From NCBI RefSeq assembly GCF_030463565.1, contig NC_134660.1, forward strand, positions 4,043,501 through 4,107,500: a stretch of DNA of 64,000 bases, in the 5' to 3' direction. Below are positions 1-9,475 of the stretch, piece by piece. Position 1 is the stretch's first letter. Every line of letters starts with the position of its first letter. The notes beneath the pieces were generated by a model. That model did no database searches. It was not told where the DNA came from and was given only the letters and a program-made list of their open reading frames with translations. The DNA comes from Pelecanus crispus (taxonomy: Eukaryota; Chordata; Aves; Pelecaniformes; Pelecanidae). The position numbers and the translations under genes were made by a program.

Positions 1-3000
1 TAGTAGAGAAGGGAGAGTACTCCTTGAAATTCTAACTGCATGCAAAAGAAGCGAGGGGTATAAGTAACACAACCAAAGCAAGAGGTTGCTTTTTGAAAAG
101 CACATCAGCCAAAGGAAATAATCACTAGGATCTATCTCAGCACTAAGTAACCCCTTGCGGGAGGAAAATGTGAAAAAACATTTGTGAATTAAGTTAAAGT
201 TCCAGGTAGCTAACAGCATGATTTTTTTTTCTTTTTTTTAAAATTGTTTCCAACTTTACTTACATTTGAATGTTTAACATTTTACCTTACTCGAGTGTCT
301 CCAATTTACTCTTATTCTTTAATCTTGTTTGGTATTAAGCATAGCCTTTGGGTCACCTGGCAGACAAAGACTATAACTTCGCACAACAAAGTATTACAAA
401 TTATGGACTGGCATATCCCTGGAGTGCCTACCACCCAAAACATGCTGTGAAGAGCCGGGATACAAGTTTTCCACTACAGTGCAGTTTGGGTTTGGCCAGA
501 TACCAGGAGGATGAAGAAGAGCTTGTCTTGGCAGAGTTCCGTTGGGCAAGCAGCAAAACAGCTATGAAAGCAGTTTATAACTCAGCACTCATGACAAGGA
601 ATCAAGTCAATCAAAGAATACGTCTATAAATAAGAATTTGCATCTAAACAGTATGGCACATCACTTGAATATGAGGATCAACAGTTACGGTGTAATCACA
701 GGCTACAGGTGTTTGATCCCAAAGCCCAGGCTTGTATAAAGTCAGCTGGCTTACGGTGTCTCATTTGTCTGAAGAAGTGGGCAAAGAGGACACGCATCTA
801 ACCACTTATGTATGTCTTAGTAAAGATTGTAGCTCATCTACACAGTGAATTTATTTGTTAGCTAGGGCAACTTGTGAATTTACAATACGCTAAGACATTA
901 AACTCTTCAGGGCAGCATCTGGCAAGCGTCTAAATCCCAGCTAGTGCACTGCGAGGTCTGCATCTCACTCACTGTAAACTCAGCCTCCTCCGTAGACAAG
1001 TGCTAATGCTGAACTTTTGCATCCGTGCAAAAAGGAACACTTAACGTGCTATCAGAGGCCAATGGAACAACTTCAGGTGAATTTGAATCTTACGTGATTA
1101 TACATTTTAATAGCCTTACACTAAGCTATTGGCTCCCTAGTACCAAAACATACATTCTGTAATTCAACCCTACGTTGGTAAGAAACGAAGGAGTATTTAT
1201 CTTTTCAAAACATAAAATGAATGCCAAATATTGATCTGAACTTGTGCATGGAAAGAATGTTTCCGTTTAGGACAGGACTGTGATGGATTTAATGTCAAGA
1301 AGCATGAATACTTCTTTATTTCCATCAGAATAGAGGATTTCCATAGATTGACTTCATAGAAGCACGTGCAGCAGCATCACATTAATCACACAATGCAAAA
1401 GTTATTACAAATAAAAACTAGGCAATTTTTGAAGCATACTGAGAGACCCTGTTTTGCTAGGTCTCCAGTAGGTCTGGGAAACACAGTTCTGCTTTGTGCG
1501 GGAAAGATGTTGTCCAGGAAATGCTTTTCATGTTTTAAAAACTACACTCAAGGATTTTTATAACATCGATAAAAGGGAACTGCTACTCACAGAGAAAGCC
1601 ATTCCTCTGCATAAAGCATTTATTTCAACTAATAGGTGGTTTATTACACAGGTCTGAGCAAGTCACTGTATTTGCTGTGGCAGAAATGGAAACAGTTTTG
1701 AAAAAAAAATCATGAAGTTCAGAGTAAAAGCATCTGCACACTGGTAAAAACAGGAAGTCTGTAAACCCCTATAAAGCAGGATGCTATTTTATATAGCATG
1801 ATAACAGAAGACATGATGCCACATTTGTTTAAAAAAGGAAAAAAGTGAACAAATAAGCATGTGTCTTATCTACCACCACAACAGCCAAGCCGATTGCTTG
1901 TGCGAGCGAGCAGCAGATCCAGGAGCAATGAGTAAATTTCACAAGTTAGGCCGACAAACTGAGTCTACGTTAAAGCTCTGAAAAAAGTTTTTGAAAAAGT
2001 TGCAGTCTTTCACTGTGGACAGTCTTAGTGGTAAGAAAATGCTGTTCTGCCCAATTTTTAGGAAATCGCAAGTGACCTGCATCGTAGACTTAAAAGAAAA
2101 ATCAGAGCTTCTCTACGAACCAGATCCATGCAGTATATATTTGGGGTACCTCTTCTCACCCACAGATTAAAAACCCAAAGGTTGGGATTCAAGCTGGTCC
2201 TAACCTGCAGGCGCAGCCCGGCTGCCCTCCCCCACAGCGCACCGGGGGTGTCACTGCCGCTGAAGCCGGGAGCTCCGAGCTCAGCTATGGGTGCGTGTGA
2301 GAGCCAAGGGAAGGAAGTGACACAGGCAGGAAAAAAAGAGCAGATCGAGGGAAAGACTCAACTGCAGCTGGGCCTGCAGCGAGCGTTTTGCCTAGGCCTG
2401 CCACATACCACCCAGCCCGAACACCGCTCACCCCTCCGGTCCCCAGGTATCTACGTATTTCTCGGTATTAGAAGCAATTATCTGTATTTTAAACGCTGCC
2501 GAGGAGCTCTCTGTAGGGAAGTAAACCTCAGTCATAGCCCCTTCTGTAAGGGCCCGAGAATGACCCTCAGCAAGCTTTGGCTGTCCCAATGGAGCTATGA
2601 CCAACCGGGACGCCAAGCTCTCACCATTACCCGCCCCACGTATCTTGCAGACTAGATTACGAAAAACAAGATGGAAGAAAAGCAGAGTGTGATACAGCCT
2701 GTTGTCTGTTATTATTTAGATTATTTGATCACAACTGCCTAATGAATTTAGATCTTTCCTATCACGAGTGATCTGCTTGCAGCTGTACCGTGATTACTCC
2801 GGCACAAGCGTACAACGCCATGGTGGAGCGGTCTATGAAGTTGTATGTTTTCATTCTGCACTCATATGTTTACAAACAGGCATCCAAGTGCCATTGGAAA
2901 ACACTTCCGTGGAAATCCAACTTCTTCCTTCTCAACTATTTTAAGCTTAGGTACCATCTGGCTGGTTCCTTTAGAAGATACAGACGGAAAATACTGCGCC

Positions 3001-3779
3001 TCTCTTTGCAAGAGAGAAGTCTACGATGGGTCTGCACGTATTTGCTGTATTTACAAAATCAAATCAGAGTACAAAGGAAATGAAGTTGCTTTACTTTTGC
3101 TTTGAGCAACACTTGTGTTACTTCATGAATTTACAATACAAATATAAGAACTAATTATGCATACAGACTAAATAATGAAGAACAGTCTTAGAAAACTAAA
3201 CTCAGTCGGAGGAAAGAAACATTAAAGTGGTAGCCCACAAAGCAACACAACTCCGCACTGAGGACAACGGTAGTAATTCCCTTACCAATACGCAAATGAC
3301 TAAGTTCTGGTTTAGAGCTATTAATATTTTTAATTCTAGTACAGGAGACCCCCTCTTTAAACTGAAAAGGGAACTAGGTAACACCAAAAAACCCACCCCA
3401 CAAGCAGTTCTTTATACAGGACACACAGTCCAAAAGAATTAATCATTCAAATTCAGTCACGGCAACTTCCGATAGCGACATGTTACTCTTGAAAAAGAGT
3501 TCCTCTAATGCCCTTGCCTGTTTTTACGTGTTACCGTCTGGGTGACGTATGGCAAATGAGAACTCAGCGGAAGGTTCACAGAGAAAAAAACTATTTTGAT
3601 AGACTCCCAAGCTGCAATTAATACCACAGCACAATTTTTTCCCAATTAAGTTTAAGCACATAAATTCCCCGTCTCAAAAATAAGCAACCTGATTCTTACA
3701 GGCTGCAAAAACTCGCTCAAGTCCCAAGCCTGACCTCCTGCTCCTCAGTTACTCGGTCTGGCCAATTTTAGTCAAAGTC
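1..3779. other. Presumed intron 1 of the gene starting at 4.3 kb; no exon recognised
   Basis: AT-rich single-copy sequence. No reading frame here resembles a known protein, and the longest open frames have no family motif. Because a candidate first exon with a donor site lies just to the right on the minus strand, this stretch most simply reads as the start of a long first intron. That assignment is inference. Confidence 0.4.
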
Positions 3780-3881
3780 TGCAGCCGGCTGCGTGCGTGG
3801 CTGCGTGCGGCTCGGGCGGGCAGGGACCGAGGCGCCCGGGGCTCCCCACGCTTTCGACTACGAAACGGTTTGGGGCTTTTG

Positions 3882-3883
<2 letters not shown>

Positions 3884-3916
<33 letters not shown>
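3884..3916. repeat. T33 homopolymer
   Basis: Thirty-three consecutive T on the plus strand (A33 on the presumed transcript strand), about 420 bp downstream of the candidate MAP3K3 first exon and inside the CpG island edge. No SINE or LINE body is recognisable beside it, so it looks like a simple repeat rather than a retroposon tail. Its exact length may be affected by sequencing error. Confidence 0.9.
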
Positions 3917-3919
<3 letters not shown>

Positions 3920-4333
3920 GTTTAAGAGCAATCCCTTAGGCCCGCTCTGTTTCTGCATGGCAAGCGGTCTCCGCGCTGCCGAGCGGCCCCGCCACCGCCC
4001 GCCGGGAGCGCCCCGGGACAGCGAGGCCCCGCGGGCCGCAGGGCCCCTCCAGCACCGACCCCCGAGGGGCGGCGGCGGCGGCCGCACCGCCGAGGCCGCG
4101 GCTCGCCCCGCAGCGCCCGGCTGAGGCACCCGTTCGCCGTGCGGCTCCCTCGGGCTGCGGCCCCCAGCCCGCGGCAGGCCCGGGGACCCGCTGCCCCCCC
4201 CGCCCCCGCCCCGGTGCGGCGGGGAGTCCCCGCCGCGGCCCGCCCCCCTCCGCCGCAGGCCCGTGAGGCGGCCCCGGGCCCCGCCGAGGCAGCGAGGCGC
4301 CCCCGCCCGTCCAGCCCCCGCCGCGGCTCTCAC

Positions 4334-4412
4334 CCATCTCGGCGGGCGTCGGGCCCGCGCCCGGCGGGCGGCGGCGCGCTGAGGTACGGGGCTGTCACCG
4401 CCGCGGCTCCAT
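4334..4412 (-). other. MAP3K3: Candidate first exon of MAP3K3 (start codon plus one base)
   Basis: On the minus strand a start codon at 4337-4335 is followed by one G and then a good donor, GTGAG, at 4333. The exon would therefore contribute ATGG, and the intron would interrupt codon 2. This suits MAP3K3 (MEKK3), whose protein begins Met-Asp, so the next exon would begin with AC. MAP3K3 is a MAP kinase kinase kinase acting upstream of MEK5/ERK5 and p38. The rest of the gene would lie left of the window. Support is positional (gene order with KCNH6 and DCAF7) plus this short motif, with no protein homology, so the gene name is an inference. The 5' end of the exon is not determined; I stop at the upstream mini-ORF. 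Confidence 0.45.
4395..4412 (-). other. Five-codon upstream ORF with optimal Kozak context
   Basis: Minus strand: GCCGCC precedes an ATG followed by G, the textbook optimal initiation context. It opens a frame of five codons (M-E-P-R-R) closed by TGA, 58 nt before the candidate main start codon. If transcription begins upstream of 4420, ribosomes would meet this mini-ORF first, which could reduce translation from the main start. Confidence 0.4.
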
Positions 4413-4642
4413 GGCGGCCGGGCCGAGGGGGAGGGCTCACAGCCGCCGCCACATTCCCAGGCCCGCGCCGGGGCCGGCGCCGCCGCCTCCTTCCGGCGGC
4501 CGCGCTCCGGGTCCCGCCGCGGCGGCGGGGGTGGGAGGGGCCACGGGCGGTCCCGGTCGCTCCCCGCCGCCGCCACAGGGCGCCCGGGCCGCGAGCAAAA
4601 CAAACCGCTCGGCGGCCGCCGCGCACCCGCCGCCGCCGCCTG

Positions 4643-4830
4643 CCAATCACAGGGGCCGACCCGCCGCCGCCCGCCAATCCGCGCCGCCGAGCCACCCACC
4701 CGACGGCGCCCCTCGCCAATCGGCGTGCGAACAGCCGCGCCGCCCGCCCCGCCCCACCGCCGCGCCGGCTGCCAATCACGGGGGCCCGTTCCGCTCGCGC
4801 GTTAGCCTCGCCCTCTAACGGGCTGCCAAT
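4643..4830 (+). promoter_or_regulatory. Array of five CCAAT boxes (NF-Y sites)
   Basis: CCAAT occurs at 4643, 4674, 4716, 4772 and 4826, all in the same orientation, four of them within GCCAATC and one within GCCAATCG. Start-to-start spacing is 31, 42, 56 and 54 bp. NF-Y binds such boxes in either orientation, and arrays spaced near whole helical turns are typical of strong constitutive or cell-cycle promoters. The array lies upstream of the candidate minus-strand first exon. Confidence 0.75.
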
Positions 4831-4921
4831 CAGGGTGACGGGCGGCCCGGGGGCCACGCCCCATGGGCCGGGTTCCAGAGCCTGGGCACGCGGCGGGTCC
4901 TAGAGCCCGCCCGGGGCTGCA

Positions 4922-5069
4922 CAGAATAGAATCAGGGAATCATAGAATGCTTTGGGTTGGAAAGGACCTTGAGAGATCATCGAGCCCAACCCCCCTGCAG
5001 TAAGCAGGGATTGAACCTGTGAATTTGGCGTGATTAGCACCATGTTCTAACCAACTGAGCTAACCCGGC
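4922..5069 (-). mobile_element. tRNA-Ile-derived SINE with CR1-like tail (TguSINE1-type)
   Basis: Read on the minus strand, the first ~75 nt resemble tRNA-Ile(AAU). A box A (TAGCTCAGTTGG) lies at 5062-5051, an anticodon-loop-like CTAATCA follows, and a box B (GGTTCAATCCC) lies at 5017-5007. The 3' half is a CR1-type tail (GGTCCTTTCCAACCC, then ATTCTATG repeats) running to 4922. That is the structure of CR1-mobilised avian SINEs such as TguSINE1 of songbirds. It abuts a CR1 copy on its 5' side. The tRNA acceptor strands do not pair, so it is a retroposon and not a tRNA gene. Confidence 0.8.
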
Positions 5070-5850
5070 TGGTCATGGAATCGTTTAGGTTGGAAAAGAC
5101 CTTTAAGATCATCCAATCCAACCATTAACCTACACTACCAACTCCACCACTAGACCAGTTAAGGGCAGAGTCATAATTTCACGTTTCCTGCTGTGCTGGC
5201 TGGATTATTTTTTAATGAGATTCCTAAAACTAGGAATCATTAAGGTTGGAAAGGAGCTCTAAGATCATCAGCCCAACCATCAACCCAACACCCCCATGCC
5301 CACTAAACCATGTCCCAAAGTGCCACATCTACACGGTTTTTGAACACCTCCAGGGATGGGGACTCCACCACCTCTCTGGGCAGCCTGTTCCAGTGCTTGG
5401 CCAACTCCTTCTGTGAAGAAATTTTTCCTAATATCCAATCTAAACCTCCCCTGGCGCAGCTTGAGCCCATTTCCTCTTGTCCTATCACTAACTACTTGGG
5501 AGAAGAGACCAACACCCCCCTCCCTGCCCCCTCCTGTCAGGCAGCTGTAGGGAGCGATGAGGTCTCCCCTCAGCCTCCTCTTCTCCAGGCTGAACACCCC
5601 CAGCTCCCTCAGCTGCTCCCCACCAGCCCTGTGCTCCAGACCCTTCACCAGCTTCACTGCCCTTCTCTGGACACGCTCCAGCACCTCAGTGTCCTTCTTG
5701 TGCTGAGGGGCCCAAAACCGGACACAGGATTCCAGGTGCGGCCTCACCAGCGCCGAGCACAGGGGCACAATCACCTCCCTGCTCCTGCTGGCCACACTAT
5801 TCCTGACACAAGCCAGGATGCTGTTGGCCTTCTTGGCCACCTGGGCACAT
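5070..5850 (-). mobile_element. CR1 LINE copy 1, 5'-truncated, composite 3' tail
   Basis: The minus strand encodes the C-terminal end of a CR1 ORF2 (reverse-transcriptase protein): recognisable pieces include [55 protein letters not shown] and [12 protein letters not shown]. The protein is interrupted by frame changes near its end, so it is dead. The 3' region contains two CR1-like tail blocks, one at about 5225-5280 and one at 5072-5120, separated by an unrelated-looking spacer. The 5' end breaks at about 5850, where the second copy in this window continues. The 3' terminus is replaced by the adjoining SINE. Confidence 0.92.
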
Positions 5851-6805
5851 GCATGAAGCAAGTCCCCCCCTGTGAGCAGCCAGGACCCAGCCTCGGCCCA
5901 TCACCGCCCCGCACCGGGCCGCTCTCCCCCTGCCTGCTCCTCCATACGTGGTCCCAAGCATCTGCCTCTCATGGGCTCCAAATCCAGGCCTGCCCTTAGC
6001 TGCTATTTTGGGTGCACATAAAAGCATCCCCTGCGCATGACCCTGTCGGTTTGCTCTCCTCAGGAGCAGAGCTTGGCAATGAGTTTAATTGTTGCTTTAA
6101 AAGCACCTTCTTAAGGGGGAGGGGGAAAGCCCAACCATCCACAGTTCAAGAGTGTTAAAAAGCCCAAAAGACGCTGAAAGCAGGATTCTTTGATTTCAAA
6201 AGGAAAGCATGAGACAACTACCCAGGGCATCACCCAGGCCACCCGTGGCAAGAGGAGTTACCTTTAGTAGCTGTTGCAATAAAAGATCCTGTTACCACCC
6301 TGCCTTGACCATGTCCGCAGGCCATCACAGCTCCTAAGTGGCAAATGTCAAAGTTACAGAATAAACAGCTCTTCCGCTTTTTAAGCCTTCAAAACCACTG
6401 TTTCTCCACAATCACGATGTTTCCAAGCGCTGCAATCACATACTTTATCTGTTAAAGTTACTCAATGTGAAAGTGAAGTTCTGGATGCAATCTGCAGGAG
6501 TGAACTCTAGCCTGGTGTATTTACAGTTCAGCGTTTCCTCCCCTTTCATTTAGGAGTGTATCTTAACAAGAAAGTGTTTTTGTTGTTAGAAGTGGAACTG
6601 CTGACCTGCTACATTCACTCACTCGACATAAGACACTTGATGACAATTTTTTTTTTTCAGCTTTAGCATTTTGGCTTGTCCAGCCAACCTGACCACACAG
6701 ACCATAAGCAGAATACGTTCTTGCTAAAAAGCTCACCAGTGACACTAAATACAAACAACTTTGAGGGGGGGAAGCCCCAAAACAAAACAAACATACCACA
6801 CAACA

Positions 6806-6872
6806 GATTTTCATAGATTTTAGGGCAAAGAAGGATTACTATGATCATCCAATCTAACCCAGGAATTCTACT
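6806..6872 (-). mobile_element. Ancient CR1 3'-end fragment
   Basis: The plus strand shows TCATAGATTTTAGGGC followed by ACTATGATCATCCAATCT. In reverse complement this is the decayed 3' end of an old amniote CR1 subfamily (tail ending near ATCTATGA). Only the tail is left. Confidence 0.6.
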
Positions 6873-7429
6873 CAAAGTTGATAAATTGTGTTTAAATCAA
6901 ATTATACCTTTTCAAGTGACATCCAGGCTTCAGCTGCTCTTTCCCAGCTTCTGCTTCCATTCCACCTGCAGGATGATATTTTTATAGCATCTTTTCCACA
7001 AAAGGAGCAGCAGAGGGGTTTTGTTTTTTTGAAAAGTACAGCCCTTCTTCCCTGGCGCAGCAATGGCCACCCTGCTGCTGGGAAACCCACCTCCAGCAGA
7101 TGTTTTAGCAGCTGCTTTTCAATCTGGCAAACATCTAGCAGCAAGTGTATTGCTTTTTAAGTGGTTTTGCTCGCAAGCAACAGAGCGGCAATGTCAAAGA
7201 GGTTATATCAACTGGATAAGCCACACAAAGAAGAAAACTAGACTGGAGAGGGAAATTTCTCAAAAGGGTGGGCAAGCGCAGGAGTCTAAACTTCACACAC
7301 CAGGAGGAATTTAAGACTTAGCCAAAGCATGACAACAGTATCTGTGATATCATTAATTTATTTTTCCAACTGTCTAGATGGGATAATAAAAAGATCTCGC
7401 AATGTCATACTAGGTAGACACACAAATCT

Positions 7430-7590
7430 GTGAAGGAATGCTTAGATCAACAGATCCGGCCTCTCTAGAGCAAGAAGCTGTGGACAAAGCCAATAATCTA
7501 ACTTTGAAGCTGGCCTGCTTTAAGCAGGAGGTCGAACTAGATGACTTCCATCTTGAAGTTCCCATCCTAAAACCAGAATGATGCTGTTAG
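7430..7590 (+). mobile_element. Old CR1 3'-end fragment, plus orientation
   Basis: The segment around 7515-7565 (CTGCTTTAAGCAGGAGGT, then CTAGATGACTTCCA) is the CR1 3' UTR in sense orientation, decayed. The left border is vague. Confidence 0.6.
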
Positions 7591-8029
7591 TGTTTAGACT
7601 TTCCCCCCCAGTCCCTCCTGTCTTACAGCTCTGATGCTAGAAAAGTATTTCTAGCTTTCCTGTCTATTCTATCCCATTTTCATGCTCAGCTTACCACCAT
7701 TTGTTTTCATGTCAAGATTATCCTTTTACTTAAATAATCCTTTCCTCTTTCCTGGTATTTTCTCTCTAAATACATCAAGAAGATAATCATCTCTCCTTTC
7801 AGGCTTCACTGTAATAGACAAGCCACTCTCTCTCCCTTCATAATACAGGCTTTGTATTTGTGGTATCTTCCTGGTAGCCTTTTTTGCCCCTGTTCCAATG
7901 TGAATTCCTCTCTCTTGTTTGACAGCATCATTATTGCTCTTGGACCAGCTTTGTACAAGCTTTTTCACAGCTTCATGGTGGCTCATCACTATCCTTTATC
8001 AATGTCCTAATAAATCCAGCTTCCTTTCC

Positions 8030-8345
8030 TCACTAATTTCCGAGAAGTAATAAACTCTTTGCACCCTTCACAAATTTCTCCTTGCCCCTAAAATCATGGC
8101 CTTGCACTTTCTGCTGCTACATTTCATCTCATCTCTATTTCTCACTCTTCAAAGTCATCAATTCTCTAAGATATTTAGTTCCCTTGTATATTATTGAAGC
8201 TTCCCTCTTTTGTTCATCACCAAATTTAATTATCACACTTGCTTTTTGTGCCAAGGTCATTATAAAAAGGCTTTAGTGAGATTGCTCTTGGGACCAGAAC
8301 TGGAGAAATTCAGCATTAATTCCCCACTGCACCAGCCCTGATGTC
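8030..8345 (-). mobile_element. Decayed CR1 reverse-transcriptase fragment
   Basis: On the minus strand a decayed reverse-transcriptase palm can be followed. A degenerate match to the 'VPQGSVLGP' region lies at about 8312-8285. It is followed by FIMTLAQKASVIIKFGDE at about 8270-8215, which corresponds to FINDL...KFADD with the catalytic Asp-Asp changed to Asp-Glu. Near 8110 is RKCKAMILG, corresponding to KCKVMHLG. Stops and indels show it is an old dead copy. Flanking sequence to about 7700 may belong to it. Confidence 0.65.
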
Positions 8346-9317
8346 AAAACAGTCCATCATCACCTTACTCTTTGGTATTTTTGTCTGTCTTCCAGTTCTT
8401 ACATGTTTGCACATAAAATTCTCAGTTGAAGTCCTGTGAAATGAGACCTACTGCATGTCCTTTGTGCAGAAAGTTGGTTTCCTTAAATCCAAAAGCCATT
8501 AGGCTAGCTAGTCACAGCTTGTGACAGCAAGCCAGGAGTTCCCAGCAGATGGTAGGAGACAGCCACCCCAGTAAAACTCGCTCTTTTCATCTCCAACTGC
8601 CCAGGATGTCTGGATTTCACTGAAGCTTTTTCCCTTCCCCTTTGTCAAATTGAAAATAGAACAACTTGTCCTTAACAGTTCATCACTTCACCCACCTATC
8701 AAGCCTAATGTCTAAACCAGCAATTTTAATCTGTCGATTTGTGGTTCTATTCTCATTCTACAGACATTATCACAACACTATCTGTATGCAAGTGCCATTA
8801 TGCCTTTTTTTGGACCACTGTAGAGCCCCCCTCACCTTTTCTTTTTTTCCTTAGACACACTGGTATACCCTTCCTGAACTGGAATCAAAGTTTCTACCAA
8901 AATAGGTGCCCCTACTTTGTATAACTTGAGGAAAAAAAAAAAAAGAATAATTCACCTTTACTGTCTACTTAATGCTGTACTAGTTTTGTGCATAAGAATC
9001 AGGTTATTTGTTTTACCAATAACATTATGGTACAAACTGATATTCTGTGGTTTTCCACCCAGATTGCCCACATCCTTTCAAAGCTGCATCTTTCCAGAAA
9101 AGCAACTTAATTGCTGTAAACAGCAACTAGAAAACATACTTAATTCTTCAACTTAAAGCTATTTAGATTGTATGAGGCCATTTAATACAAAATCATCAGT
9201 AATAGATACTCACTAAGACTCTCCAGGAGCTATTATGTTTATAGTTAGCCCATTTGTTTTAAAGGAACTTTATAATAGAGGCCTAATTGTTTAATGCTGT
9301 CATGCAGCATGAAGTAA

Positions 9318-9475
9318 GAAAAGGAAATGTAATCCCTATTTTAGGGATTCAAGAGCACGGCACAGGGAGCCAGTGACTTGTTAAAAGTTACACAGGAAGT
9401 CTGGAGTAGACCTTTGGGTTTCTAACTCCTGGCATCCTTTCCCACTCTCTTAATCACTATGCCATCATCTTATTT
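9318..9475 (-). mobile_element. MIR-like ancient SINE
   Basis: The plus strand carries the reverse complement of the MIR core: GGCACAGGGAGCCAGTGACT, then TTACACAGGAAGTCTGGAG, and a right end CTTAATCACTATGCCATC. This layout is that of amniote MIR elements (MIR1_Amn type). It is heavily diverged. Confidence 0.65.

Larger units (their letters stand above)
3780..4920 (-). promoter_or_regulatory. MAP3K3: CpG island promoter, probably of MAP3K3
   Basis: About 1.1 kb of very CpG-rich sequence with abrupt AT-rich flanks, several GC boxes and five CCAAT boxes, the usual make-up of a housekeeping promoter. Direction is taken as minus because the best start-codon/donor pair (4332-4337) reads that way and because the next gene beyond DCAF7 on the same strand in mammals, apart from TACO1, is MAP3K3. 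The long GC-rich open frames in both directions across the island are what CpG islands give by chance. A divergent plus-strand transcript cannot be excluded. Confidence 0.7.

Noticed and set aside
2128-2655. 175-codon plus-strand open frame
   Set aside because: No recognisable motif, no splice or promoter context, and codon use unlike coding sequence; treated as chance.
3749-4903. Several long open frames on both strands over the CpG island
   Set aside because: Composition effect: Ala/Arg/Pro/Gly-rich with no domain or homology, and overlapping in opposite frames.
4995-5069. Functional tRNA-Ile gene
   Set aside because: Acceptor-stem strands do not pair and the sequence continues into a CR1 tail, so it is a SINE.
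7726-7989. 88-codon minus-strand open frame rich in Lys/Arg
   Set aside because: Lies next to decayed CR1 sequence, no homology recognised, no start or splice context.
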